Positions 16,545 through 25,231 of a DNA stretch of 25,231 nucleotides are shown in pieces. A program made the position numbers and the translations under genes. How positions within the stretch are numbered: position 1 is the first letter of the stretch; the number at the start of each line of letters is the position of its first letter. The stretch is from Chara braunii. Its lineage: Eukaryota > Streptophyta > Charophyceae > Charales > Characeae. The stretch covers positions 981,007 to 1,006,237 of the forward strand of contig BFEA01000533.1 in the NCBI GenBank assembly GCA_003427395.1. Reading direction: 5' to 3'. The notes below the pieces were generated by a model. The model was not told where the DNA came from. It searched no databases and was given only the letters and a program-made list of their open reading frames with translations.

Positions 16545-17342
16545 GACGAGACGTCTCTTGGAAAAAGAAATCCTAGTTGAGGGAAAGGACCTCTCTGGGG
16601 CTAGCACAAAGTTTTTGCTTGTGACTGAAGGGAAGTCTCTTGCAAACACTTAGTGTTGGCTAGCATGTTATTGTTCAGTGCCTCTTGAGACTGACGAGAC
16701 GTCTCTTGAGAGATGTTTGTTCTGTTATGGGATGTGGGCAGTCTGCTTGTGGGTTATGATATGCTTGCCTGACTGTCTGTGCCTGGGGTTTTCTTCTCTA
16801 ACCTAAGGATGCGTTGATTGTCGGGGTCAGCCAGAGCCTTACCGCAGTAGGTTGGAATCTGGTGGGGTCAGCAGGTCCCCGACGCGAGGGTCGAATTCCG
16901 TAATCAGCTGAGGCTAAGACTCCAGGGGTGTGGCCTATGAGGCTGAAAGGGGTCAGCTGGAACCCTACTGCAGTCAGAGGATGCAATCCAGTGAGGTTAG
17001 CCAGAGCCTGGAACTGTGGTTAGACCGAGTCCCACGTTCAAAAATCTGGGCGGGGTAGTCAGCGCCCTTGGCCAAAAACTGGTAGGTGAGCCGGTCCCTG
17101 ACCGCAGTGGTCAAATCCGGGTTCGAAACAATTTGACTGACGGGACGTCTACTGTCATAGGGTGACCAGACCCGCTATAGTCTGGGTGTCCTGGCGAGAG
17201 TGCCAAAGGGCTGTCATACTCGAGTAGTGGGTATGATTGGTCCTGACCTGGAGGCAGGTCAAAGGGGCTGTCAAGACAAATGGTCTGGCTAGTCCTGGCA
17301 TGAGGCGGGCCGAATGAGGTATGTCAAACTGACGGGACGTCT
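16545..17342. repeat. four dispersed GACGRGACGTCT boxes in a repeat-rich region
   Basis: CTGACGAGACGTCTCTTG-type boxes start at 16545 and 16693, and CTGACGGGACGTCT at 17139 and 17331. Between them GGTCAGC, CCAGAGCC and ACCGCAGT words recur (16825-17110) and the first two boxes share longer flanks. GGTTCGAAAC at about 17119 resembles a polymerase III B box, but I find no tRNA fold. There is no supported ORF. Confidence 0.6.
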
Positions 17343-17574
17343 GACGTTCCTGGCTAGTGGTGGGCCGAAAACAAGGCAATCAATAAATCCTGGGTACGAA
17401 GAGTTGTTATGTGTTAATTGTTATTTGTTATTTATTGTTTTATTTATGGGGTTTATTTTACTTTGTTAATGTTTGATTGTTGGTTGTCAGAGGGTCTGCT
17501 GCTGGGATATGGTTGTTGTTTGTGGGACTTGCTGGTTTTACAGGTATGCAAATACTTATTTGAAGTTCCTCTGA

Positions 17575-17745
17575 CCAGGCAAAAGAAAGAGGGTTTGGTA
17601 TCCCCTCCCTTTTGTCTGAGAAGTTGGGGAAACGCCTCACTCGAACCAGAGAAAGAAAACAAGGGTTTGGTATCTCGATCAAGTGAGGGGTTGAGAAGGT
17701 GTCTCTCAGGCCAGAGAACAGAAAAGACGGTTTGGTATACCTTAT
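17575..17745. repeat. three-unit tandem repeat, 65-71 bp
   Basis: Units start with CCAG at 17575, 17646 and 17711. Each contains an A/G-rich word followed by GGTTTGGTATC or GGTTTGGTATA. The open frames through it have no ATG at the right place and reflect the repeat. No gene is called between 17343 and 18018. Confidence 0.7.
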
Positions 17746-18018
17746 TCCTTGCATAGCAGACAGAGTGAGTATCCTCGTTACTGGGGTCATCTTTGGCGTA
17801 AATGCAAGATCAAGAGCTAAGGTAACCTCCATGTGAAGAGTCAATAGTTGGACAAGTCAAGCGAGCGGACAACATCCTTCTTAAAATTTTTATTTGGTGG
17901 TCGACAAGCGGCCTGGTTCACGAGAAACCTGCATCCCTGGCCTTAAGGAAGCCAAACTCTCAGGCCTGGGATGCTATGAAGTGCACTGAACTTGAAATTT
18001 TATGAGCCGAAATCAGAC

Positions 18019-18619
18019 TCAGAAAGCAGAGAAGAAGTCGCGCTTATAAAGGACATAAAAGACAGCCATGAGTTCAAGCTGGAAAAGGAAGAGAAAAAAG
18101 AAGATGCTGAAGAGAATAAAGTGACTAGGGTGATGGGATAATGGGGCAGTACATGGAACAAAGGGGGACGGAACAGGCACTATCGCCTTGCTTACGGCAG
18201 GGGTGGAAGGAGCTCCGGGGATATAAGAAGGAGAAGAGGCGCTGGGAGTACCATAGCGCGCGTCGAACTTTCTGCGGAGGAACTCCATCCTGTCAGGAGA
18301 TGGAGTTCTCTCGTACCACCCTCCTAACGGGTAGCGAGGGTGTGGCCTTAAACGACCATAGCCTCGCGGCTCCTCCTCTTCCTCCTCCTCCGAGCTATAA
18401 TCCCGCCGTGCCCTAGCTGGCGGATCTTCCTTTGCTTTCCCTCCTCTTTCCCTCCTCTTCCTCTCTTCCTCTACCCTGTCCACGACGTACCTCAGGCATG
18501 ATGTAGAATGAGTGACTTCTAAAAGAAGAAGATAAGGAATAGGTGATATAGCACTAAAGGCTATGACATATGTGTAGGCAAGTACCACAACAATAAAATG
18601 GATTATAAGAGTGAGACAT
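18019..18619 (-). CDS. candidate three-exon gene, charged low-complexity protein
   Basis: On the minus strand an ATG at 18619 opens a 34-bp exon ending at 18586 before GTACTT. Intron 1 (18585-18519, 67 bp) ends in a pyrimidine tract and TTTTAG. Exon 2 (18518-18196, 323 bp) ends before GTAAGC. Intron 2 (18195-18079, 117 bp) ends CTCTTCCTTTTCCAG. Exon 3 (18078-18019) ends with TGA. All joins keep one frame and give 138 residues. The product has a basic/acidic helix (VEEERKRRERGG), a run of seven Glu, an Arg/Pro/Tyr-rich centre, RMEFLRRKFDARYG, a Ser/Pro stretch and a short aromatic tail. No family recognised. Intron 2 is a multiple of 3 and open, so retention is also possible. The model rests on sequence signals alone, and the low complexity is a reason for caution. 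Confidence 0.4.
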
Positions 18620-18644
18620 CTGTATATGAAGAACTACAGCGGGC

Positions 18645-18652
18645 TATATAAG
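18645..18652 (+). promoter_or_regulatory. TATA-like word
   Basis: TATATAAG reads as a TATA box on the plus strand, and its complement is a weaker one on the minus strand. On the minus strand it is only about 25 bases before the ATG at 18619, too close for an ordinary leader. No plus-strand gene follows it. Confidence 0.25.
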
Positions 18653-18699
18653 AAAGAAAGTGCACATTCAAGAAAGAGAGTCAATGCAGAAGGAGGAGA

Positions 18700-18975
18700 A
18701 GAGCGCTAAGAGAAGGGATTAGTGTTGAAGGAGATAATAAGCGCGAAGGAAGAAAAGACTAAAAGCTAAGGGAGAAAACCAGCGCCGAGGGGGGCTAGAT
18801 TAGCAAATGGGGATGAGCGCAAGAGGAGAAAGGAAGACGGTCGTGGAAAAAAAAAGGCGAGCGTGGCAAGGGAGAGATGGTTGACGCTGAGAGAGATAGG
18901 CGGGCGCAGGGAAAAGGAGAACGCAAAAGAGAAAGAATGAACACCAAAGAGAAAGGCGGAGAGCTAATAACGCAA
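18700..18975. repeat. purine-rich degenerate minisatellite, ~20-bp unit
   Basis: The plus strand is almost all purine with recurring AGCGC-N-AAGRGARA words, for example AGCGCTAAGAGAAGGG, AGCGCGAAGGAAGAAA, AGCGCAAGAGGAGAAAGG, GACGCTGAGAGAGAT and AACGCAAAAGAGAAAG. Spacing is about 15-40 bp and centres on 20. The minus strand, a pyrimidine tract, lies upstream of the candidate gene at 18019-18619. Confidence 0.6.
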
Positions 18976-19070
18976 GGCAGCAGTGCGAGTACCACAATGA
19001 AACACGAGTGAAAATGAATGAGAAAATGGTCTGCTGTGCTGTTTTATGCTTGAAATGTGATGTATTTCGA

Positions 19071-19088
19071 CCCAGCGGGGACGCTGGG
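19071..19088. repeat. 7-bp perfect hairpin
   Basis: CCCAGCG and CGCTGGG flank the loop GGGA. No adjacent gene or T tract gives it a role. Confidence 0.5.
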
Positions 19089-20509
19089 TGGGGGTTTGGT
19101 ATTATGTCGGAGGGCGCGGTGTCCCGACCCTCCTCTATGTATCGGACCCTTGCTCAGTGTAAGTCTCATATCTTGATTTGTTGTTCTTTAGGCACGGTTC
19201 GTGCTGTATACCAGGACCTGTTCCGGTGGCATAGCCCTCAACAAAAGGGGTGCGCCATAGGGCTTCCATTGGTCCACGCAGGCTCGGCGCCCTGCTGTAC
19301 AGCAGAGGACAACCGGCGTGTGACCGTGGTAGCCGCCGGGCCCGCCCTGGGACGCGGAGGTGAAGGGGTTGGCGCAACTTTTTCTACTGCGCGCCGAGTG
19401 CCCTGTTGCCAAGTTATGGGTTAGGTGCAAGGGGTAAAAGTCGTTGTCCGGGAAGGGAAAGAGAGAAAGAAGAGTAAAACATCAAGTTTAGAACTCGTTT
19501 TCTCTTGCGTGTGGAAATTTGGTGACCTCAGGTTGCTGTGATGCTATAGTTTCCTTTCCGATTCTGCATTATCATTATTATTATTATTAATTCCTTATTT
19601 TCGGCTTTCCGTCTGCCGGCCTGTCACTTCGAAGGAAAAGGGGGCGCCAATTCGGGTTTCTGACCGTAATTGCGGTCTTATGGCCTGGGTTTACTGATCC
19701 TTTGTATATCACCTGTATCAGGCCTGCTTGTCCGAACCGCGCGGACCCTGGTGGCCAGGTTAAGAGGCAGATACAGTGAGAACAAAAGAAAAAGAAAGAA
19801 AAGAAAAGAAATAGGAAAAGAAGGAAAATAGAATCTTAGACTCGTGTGTGAGCTCAGGGCGCGGTTCAGGAGAGGCTGATGCACGAAGAGATTTTTGGGA
19901 CGCAGTCTTTTTCTTTTCCTTTCTTTTTTTTCGTCTGGTCATTATCATTACTTTATTCTTCTTCTTATTATTATTTAGCTCTCTAATTTTGAATTATGGT
20001 TGTTGGCCTGTCCTTTCGCGGGAAGCCAACGGTTCGGTTTTCGAACCATCCTTTTGTGGCCTAAGTAGGCCGATCTCACGTATAGTCTGTGGATGCGCTT
20101 CAATCTGACATCGCGCGACAGGACCTCAAAAGGAGGGCGACCTGCGGCCACATCGGTAGGAGGCCTATCACCCCCTTCATGGAGGGTCATAAGCCCCCTC
20201 CTTGCCATCGGACACGGGTACCCAACTGGGATAGACCGAGGGTGCACTAAAAAGGGGAAAAATGCGATCATCGGTTCCCCGTTATGGGACCATAGTGCCG
20301 AACTTGTTGTCATATTGCTAGGGTCTGAAACTGTCAAGAGAGAGGCTAGCTAATGATCGGTCGATTGGGTTATAGGCACAGGTGTTTCTCTGAGAATTAT
20401 TCAGCTTTAATTTGCAAGTCATTTTGAAAACTGTAAAATTCTTGAAAATATTGCTAAAGTCTGAAAAGGGCTAATTTGAGTCCTTTGTTCATAACATAGA
20501 GGACAGGCC
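19089..20509. other. long stretch without a supported gene
   Basis: Open frames on both strands (up to 138 codons) overlap one another and show no motif. (ATT)n runs lie near 19570-19590 and 19965-19976. The phrases GCCGGCCTGTCACTTCG (about 19616) and TTGGCCTGTCCTTTCGCG (about 20003) resemble each other, as do the AT-rich runs before them, so a diverged repeat or LTR fragment is possible. No primer-binding site is convincing. Confidence 0.4.
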
Positions 20510-20517
20510 TATAAAAG
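20510..20517 (+). promoter_or_regulatory. TATA box
   Basis: TATAAAAG followed by GGAGAGGGAG is a good TATA element. Transcription would start around 20535-20545, giving a leader of about 125 bases to the ATG at 20667. Confidence 0.45.
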
Positions 20518-20666
20518 GGAGAGGGAGTTGAGACATTGTCCGTGGCAAGTCGACTGGTGATATACAGTCTGTACTACGAGTTCCGGTGGGGAGTGGTCTG
20601 CTATAGGAGGTCTATGGTCTAGTGTTGTGCTGTCTATCAAAGCGGGGTTGGCTATACTGAGTGGCA

Positions 20667-21188
20667 ATGGCGCTACACGGCTATAGGCCTGGCTGTTGGC
20701 GACACACGGTGCGCTGGGTTCTAGTGTCGGGTGAAGGCCCTCAGATTACGACAGCCCTGAATTATGATGGGGGAGAGGTAGTTCGACTAAAGGTCTGCGT
20801 AGAAGGTGGGAGGGAGGAGGAAATGCGAGGTGACCAGAGGCTGCAGGCGGCCATTTCCGAAGCGCGCGAAAGGGCGGAGCGGAGGTGCAGACGAGACGGG
20901 GTGACCGTGGGCTTGAGAGTGACGGTCATCTACCACGAAACCGAGTCATCAATTGGGACCGAGACCGGGGAGGAACGACATAACGAGAGAGACTCGGGAG
21001 GTGAGAGTGAAATGAGCGAGGCGGACCGAGAGACGGATCTCAGGTCCTGGAACAGACCCGAGGAGATCCGAAAGCACCACCGAACTGCGGAGCCAGTGGA
21101 AAAAGGGCCTGAGGCCAGCTCTCGACAACTCACTCCCAGAGGCCGTGGAGTAGGCAAGAAACAAAACAAGGGGAAAGGACAGCTCTAA
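20667..21188 (+). CDS. hypothetical charged protein
   Basis: 173-codon ORF from the ATG at 20667, downstream of the TATA box. The open frame also covers an upstream GTG at 20661, but ATG is preferred. The N-terminal part contains two strand-like segments, EVVRLKVCVEGG and DGVTVGLRVTVIYHE, around an amphipathic helix QRLQAAISEARERAERRCRR. The remainder is highly charged (ERHNERDSGGESEMSEADRE) and ends in a basic tail RGRGVGKKQNKGKGQL, as seen in nucleic-acid-binding or nuclear proteins. The strand-helix order with ARERA faintly recalls the end of family A, but I cannot claim homology. An antisense frame overlaps (20949-21431) and is less convincing. No family recognised. Confidence 0.4.
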   Translation: MALHGYRPGCWRHTVRWVLVSGEGPQITTALNYDGGEVVRLKVCVEGGREEEMRGDQRLQAAISEARERAERRCRRDGVTVGLRVTVIYHETESSIGTETGEERHNERDSGGESEMSEADRETDLRSWNRPEEIRKHHRTAEPVEKGPEASSRQLTPRGRGVGKKQNKGKGQL

Positions 21189-22557
21189 GAGAACACACGT
21201 GTGAGGGAACGGTACGCTCAGGTACTCGTCTGACACATGGCGCGGCCTGAAAAGGGCGAGGGCGGTCAACGGAGAGAGGGAGAGAGAGTATTGCGAGGTG
21301 TGAGTGACGTCAACTTGACAGCCGTGTAAGGAGCCAAGTAGGACGTGAGCTTGCAGAGTGCGGCAGGTGTCAACTGCTTCTTGCATGCCTGCGTAAAGTG
21401 TCGGTACTTGTCTGTCAATCGTGGTCTGCATGCTTAAGTGACGTGGTTACATCTGTCGCGAGGACGACAGCATAAGAGTGAAGGGGGATCCTGCCTGAAC
21501 CATGTGAGAAGAGTCTAGTAAGGGAAGTTGGTTTGCAGGCTGCTACTCTATCCGCTTGTCATGTGCTGAGCGCGGTTACCCCCAGTCACGAATACGGGTC
21601 GGCAGCTTTTCACTAAGGCATGGGCTACAACCGCCCTGTAATTAGTGTGTGGCCAGTGAGAAGCCGAGTTGGTGCTTGCGTGAGCAGGGGGAGACTCGAC
21701 TTATCTACTATGATTGGCGTATATGTGATGGTCTTGAGGAGGGAGTCGTGTGCAAACTGACAAGAAAGAGGCTTGAGCAAGGGCTCGAGAGTGCAAGTGA
21801 CAGAACGAGTAGGATACGTCAAGAAGGTCTACGCACATAAGTCCATCTTCGCGCCAAAGGGACCAAGCAAATGTCAGCCCATGACCGAGTTAAACGCTCA
21901 ATGAGATGAACATTGGGGTTTCTTCACGAGAAAGGATGTCTGAGTTATAAAGGCATGTGAGAGAGGTTTCGCTTACCGGTTGGCGCATTCGCACTGATGA
22001 TCACCTGTGTTCCATCACCCTCAAGTGGTTTCCAAGAGGCAACGGAGAGAGCAATCAAACGTCGTTGACACATCTTCTGATGTGACTGTTATGGTCGAGC
22101 CTTCAGATAAGATGCTAGCTTTTACGAGAAATGATTCCTTTTGCTCTCACTAGCTTCAGTCCTCCTCTTAGTTCGAGTAAACGGTGCGATTGGTTGTTAT
22201 TGACGGATCATGTCGCATTAGTGACAAAAGAAAATTAAGTTCCTCAGTAGACTGTATAAATAAGCGGTTAAGCCTCAATTTGTAATGACGCTTGAAATGA
22301 ACTTGCGATAGGATGGTTTGAGATGTAGTGAGGCAGGAGTTGGATATTCACGGAGTTTAACACGTTCAGGCACAATTTATTTGGGAACGTTATTCGTATT
22401 GTGTGACTTAGTTGCTCTTATGGCAGGGTCAAAGAGACGTGCTGCCATCGTGTTCGTGTGCATAAACTCAACGAGAATGGAGATTACAAATGTAATAAGG
22501 GAAATCAATTTTCTTTTCCCTCTTCCTCTCATCTGTGTGTGATTGCATAATGTTGAT
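21189..22557. other. no supported gene
   Basis: Short open frames only. A TATAAATA word at 22255-22262 is followed by no ATG-started ORF of note. No repeat structure recognised. Confidence 0.45.
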
Positions 22558-22766
22558 CACTTCGTGTAACGACTTCGTGTGACCTCACTTTGTGACTACT
22601 CCTCGTGATTACGCTACGTGATTACGCTGTATGACTATGCAGCGTGTTTACATACGGTGACTACGGGACGTGATTACATAGTGTGACTATGCTGCGAGAT
22701 CACGGCGTGACCGCTCTGTGCGCCTACTTCGTGTGACTGCGCGAGCACGTGACCGTCTGGGACTAC
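22558..22766. repeat. degenerate 13-15 bp repeat (CGTGATTACGCT family)
   Basis: About 14 units of the type ACGTGATTACGCT or GTGTGACTATGC follow each other, for example CGTGATTACGCTA, CGTGATTACGCTGT, ATGACTATGCAG, CGTGTTTACATA, GGTGACTACGGGA and CGTGATTACATAGT. Units keep a GTGAYTAC core and a CpG at the boundary. Non-coding. Confidence 0.75.
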
Positions 22767-23581
22767 ATGCACTCATATGGTCAAAGGCTTGCCAGTAGTT
22801 GTAAGGGTTCACATGTGGCATGGAAAGGATCGAGTGCATGAAAACACAATCATAACACACTCTCGTGTGAATAGGAGAAGACATGGTTGAAGGCGTCGTA
22901 AGCTTGGTGAGCGCAGGTAGGTTCGCGGGTCTTTTTGGCTCGCTGGGCACGTTCTGTATTTTCTCGTCTCATCCCTGCCTCTTCTAAATGAGTCTAGATG
23001 AGCTTTGGAGAAATGTTCCGACCATCGGTGTTATCCAACCTGCCAAGAAAACTGAAAACACTGAGAATGACGGAGAGATCAATAGCTCGGAGATTTGCCC
23101 CTTTAGTCCTGTGATAGCTTCTTGAAACAGGTCGGATTGAGCAGACAGTCAATCCCGTCTTTCTCACTGATTTTGATTCTTCAGTTGATCCAGTGGCCAA
23201 CTGAAAACTGCTTTGGATTAGAGCAGAGGATATGGGGAATCGTTGTCACTATAAGTGTGTGAGTGAGCATGTTGAATCTGATCGGATATGTAAGCTTGTT
23301 AATTCTGTGAGTGCTAATCATTGACTGAGGGTATGTGGTCAGTTGGTAGCGATATGATCAATCTAATCCGCTAAAAGAGACCTTACTCACATTTATTTAT
23401 TTATTTATTCTTTTACTGTTATCGGATTTACAATCCCGTTCGAGCGAAAACTCTAGCCAAGAGTTCGATCATCTTAGGAAATTAAAATGTGGATTAAGTA
23501 AACGAGCTCAGAAGAGTAGCTTGCCTGCTCATATTCGGCCGCGCCTTAAGTGAACCTGGACTTTAATGACCCCTCCTCAGA
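22767..23581. other. no supported gene; (ATTT)n microsatellite at 23391-23409
   Basis: Only short frames without motifs. The tetranucleotide tract at 23391-23409 has about five ATTT units. Confidence 0.45.
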
Positions 23582-24010
23582 CTCAAGCGTAAGTCTGAAG
23601 GACTGACAAAATAGACTCGGTAAACTCAAGCAAACATACGCTCAAGTGAAACTCATACATTACACTAGCAATACTCAAGCATCACTCAAGCGAAACTCAG
23701 ACTTTACTCATGCAAGACTGGAAAGTTACTTTTGCGAAACTCAGATAATTTCCGGAAAATGTTTAGACGGTGCTCCGCAGTAATCAGTGCTCAGAGAAGG
23801 TTTCTTGACAGAGAAATTGAACTCGGACTCAGATTGCCTAACCTGAACCCTGATTCAGATTACTGAACTCAAACCCGGAGGACTGGAACTAAACTCAGAT
23901 AGTCAGAAACTAGATTGAGAACAGTACTTAGAATAGCACTCGGATCACTACTCAGATTCTGCATTCAGACCCGACTTCCTGAAAGCAACGCTTGTAAGCA
24001 ACAACTGGAA
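23582..24010. repeat. oligomer-rich stretch of CTCAAG / CTCAGA words
   Basis: ACTCAAGCG-like words recur at irregular spacing between 23582 and 23700, then ACTCAGA/ATTCAGA-like words continue to about 23970. Texture is similar to the words around genes A1 and B1. No ORF is supported. Confidence 0.5.
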
Positions 24011-24162
24011 ACAGCAATCAAGGACAACAGTTCATACAGAGAGCAAAATGTAACCAGACTGTTGTCAAGCACCTTGCAGTCGGCGTCCAGATTACCTCGT
24101 GCTTGAGGGTGACGATCGGGGCATACTGCTGTATGATCTGAGTGTAAAGAGAGGGGAGGGAC

Positions 24163-24408
24163 ATGAAGGACGATGAGATCCTAGTAGTAAAGAGCACACT
24201 AATCAGAGAAAAGAAAGAAGGATGGGAAGAAGAAGCCATCAAAGACATGGAAACCAACAGGCAAGTGCAGAGTGAGTACGCAGTTGGAATAGCGAGTGGG
24301 AAGAAGTACGTCGAGTACGTAATTTACTTCTATGGGATTGATGGTCAGCTTCACAATACCGGCTCTCTATTAGAAAGCATGAAACAGGCCAGGAAGGTGC
24401 TCAGGTGA
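24163..24408 (+). CDS. family A small protein A4
   Basis: Intact 81-codon ORF from an ATG at 24163. It parallels A1 from end to end: MKDDEILVVKSTL (A1: MEDNNTVRVSRSL), an acidic helix EGWEEEAIKDM (A1: ESWRESAFEEY), a strand YAVGIAS, the strand KKYVEYVIYFYGIDG (A1: TRIKYTYYFHDKN) and a C-terminal helix KQARKVL (A1: EEARRIV). DNA similarity is low, so the split is old, yet the frame is uninterrupted, which suggests selection. No family B partner is visible before the next A1-like copy starts 750 bp downstream. Function unknown. It lies in oligomer-rich spacer DNA. Confidence 0.6.
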   Translation: MKDDEILVVKSTLIREKKEGWEEEAIKDMETNRQVQSEYAVGIASGKKYVEYVIYFYGIDGQLHNTGSLLESMKQARKVLR

Positions 24409-25045
24409 AGCCAGTGGAGTTCAGATCGCCACTTTCGGAAGATTCTTAGTATTTTAAGTATTGACTGTTCACAGTCCCTCTCGTGGAACAATGACACGAG
24501 AACTTCACGGTCCTGTGGTCTGGCTTTATTAAATAATATTCATTGCAATATCCAGTGCACGTTTGGATGATATTCGATGTATATTCAGACAAACTACCAT
24601 TGAGAACAGTTTCTTAAGCGCAGTATCCGATAGATGTTCAGAACGGTATTCCGCTGCCCCTCAGTCATTACGTGATCATTATATTAATCACTACTCTGTC
24701 ATCTATTTAGTCGGCTTTCAGCAACTATTCAACAGTTAGGAACGGTACATCAGACCATGCAATCACGGCAGCAACCGTCAATTGGTAATCAAACAGCAGA
24801 CAAAGTCAGCAACCAATCAGTAATTAACCCGCAGTCAATCAACTCCCTGATCAACAGTCAATCTGTTTTTTAGAAAACAGCATCTAGAGACAACAATCAG
24901 AGGCACTAGTCGGAAACAGTGATCAGAGAACGGCAACCAAAAACCGTAACAGAAAGCAGCATTCAGAACAGCATTCAGACGCGGCATTCTGGAAAATGGT
25001 ATTTTGAAATCTAGTACCTTTGACTATACTCAGACCAGTATTCGA
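24409..25045. other. spacer of CAGCAATCAG-like words
   Basis: No ORF. CAGCA, CAATCAG and CATTCAG words recur from about 24715 to 25040, resembling the spacer between A1 and B1. No polypurine tract precedes 25046, which argues against a normal 3' LTR boundary there. Confidence 0.5.
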
Positions 25046-25231
25046 ACTCAGCATTCTGAAATAGCAGTGGAAACGGCAATCTGCCCGAAAGGCAGATCAT
25101 CCAAGAGTCAGCCGTTTCGAGTCCGGTGAACTGATGTAGGGAGGATTCGGTAAGGATATGGAGGACAACAACACAGTCAGGGTCTCCCGCTCTCTGTACC
25201 AGGATACTGCGGAGAGCTGGAGGGAGAGTGC
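25046..25231. repeat. near-identical direct repeat, copy 2 (partner 8544-8729)
   Basis: Matches 8544-8729 with three transitions in 186 bases and continues to the end of the window. It would be a 3' LTR, the start of another element copy, or a segmental duplicate. Confidence 0.97.
25158..25231 (+). CDS. family A small protein A5, truncated by window end
   Basis: The ATG at 25158 and the following 71 bases are identical to the start of A1 (8656-8729). The first 24 codons are present and the rest lies outside the window. If the duplication is complete, a B1-like gene should follow about 480 bases after this ATG. Confidence 0.6.
   Translation, partial: MEDNNTVRVSRSLYQDTAESWRES

Noticed and set aside
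17040-17130. tRNA gene suggested by GGTTCGAAAC
   Set aside because: No A box at the right distance and no cloverleaf could be drawn; only the B-box-like word is present.
17418-17844. Frames on both strands over the 65-71 bp repeat
   Set aside because: The plus frame begins at TTG. The peptides merely reflect the triple repeat.
19008-19430. Plus-strand 138-codon frame and two minus-strand frames
   Set aside because: The plus frame starts at GTG, all overlap, and none has a motif. A GT...AG pair within it would give an intron of only about 34 bases.
19645-19690. Second primer-binding site (GGGGGCGCCAATTCGGG) and a match of AAGACCGCAATT to 10117
   Set aside because: Only the first seven or so bases resemble a PBS, and the 12-base complementary match is isolated and may be chance.
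20949-21431. Minus-strand 160-codon frame
   Set aside because: Antisense to the better supported ORF at 20667, and without a promoter or recognisable motif.

Overview
The window is eukaryotic, repeat-rich DNA. There are no rRNA or tRNA genes and no bacterial operons. Most of it is decayed transposable-element sequence, satellites and nested tandem duplications. The best-recognised feature is a broken Ty3/Gypsy gag-pol at 12650-15914. A primer-binding-site-like sequence at 10282-10299 is of the tRNA-Asp type used by many plant Gypsy elements. From memory, the wording of the reverse transcriptase and integrase resembles elements of charophyte (Chara-like) algae. A streptophyte alga or plant is therefore my best guess at the organism, with low to moderate confidence and no search to support it.

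Layout. 1-83: poly-G/(AG)n at the window start. 171-341: 30-bp minisatellite. 467-802: MITE-like element with inverted ends. 929-1453: duplicated block containing a 23-bp tandem array. 2031-2141: complementary microsatellites. 2393-3200: nested satellite of about 20-bp sub-units. 3211-6000: CpG-rich DNA with hairpins and two related peptide-coding segments. 6718-6905: long fold-back. 6904-8474: duplicated block carrying 13 copies of a 20-bp motif. 8544-12590: two families of small proteins, called A and B here. 12650-15914: gag-pol remnant. 16181-17745: repeat-rich DNA. 18019-18619: candidate three-exon minus-strand gene. 18700-18975: purine-rich minisatellite. 20510-21188: TATA box plus a 173-codon ORF. 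22558-22766: degenerate 13-15 bp repeat. 24163-24408: a further family A gene. 25046-25231: a near-identical copy of 8544-8729, cut by the window end.

The most unusual content is the A/B gene set. Family A is about 80-96 aa, with members at 8656, 12030, 12324, 24163 and a truncated one at 25158. Family B is up to 202 aa, with an intact member at 9134 and three broken ones between 10609 and 12027. Members are diverged paralogues, some with only 2-3 bases between them, and the run leads directly into gag. I recognise neither family. A1 and B1 are intact and lie upstream of the PBS, inside what could be a roughly 1.7-kb LTR (8544-10277). The copies downstream of the PBS are degraded, like gag-pol. 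The 8544/25046 repeat differs at 3 of 186 positions, so at least one duplication is recent although the coding interior is old. Either the element carries genes in its terminal repeats, or this is a large segmental or tandem duplication. Sequence beyond 25231 would decide which.

CpG is scarce in the 12 kb region (about 14 in 12001-13000 by eye) and common in the 4 kb region (about 20 in 4141-4440). Several premature stops in gag-pol look like C-to-T or G-to-A changes. Both observations fit long-term cytosine methylation and decay of the element.
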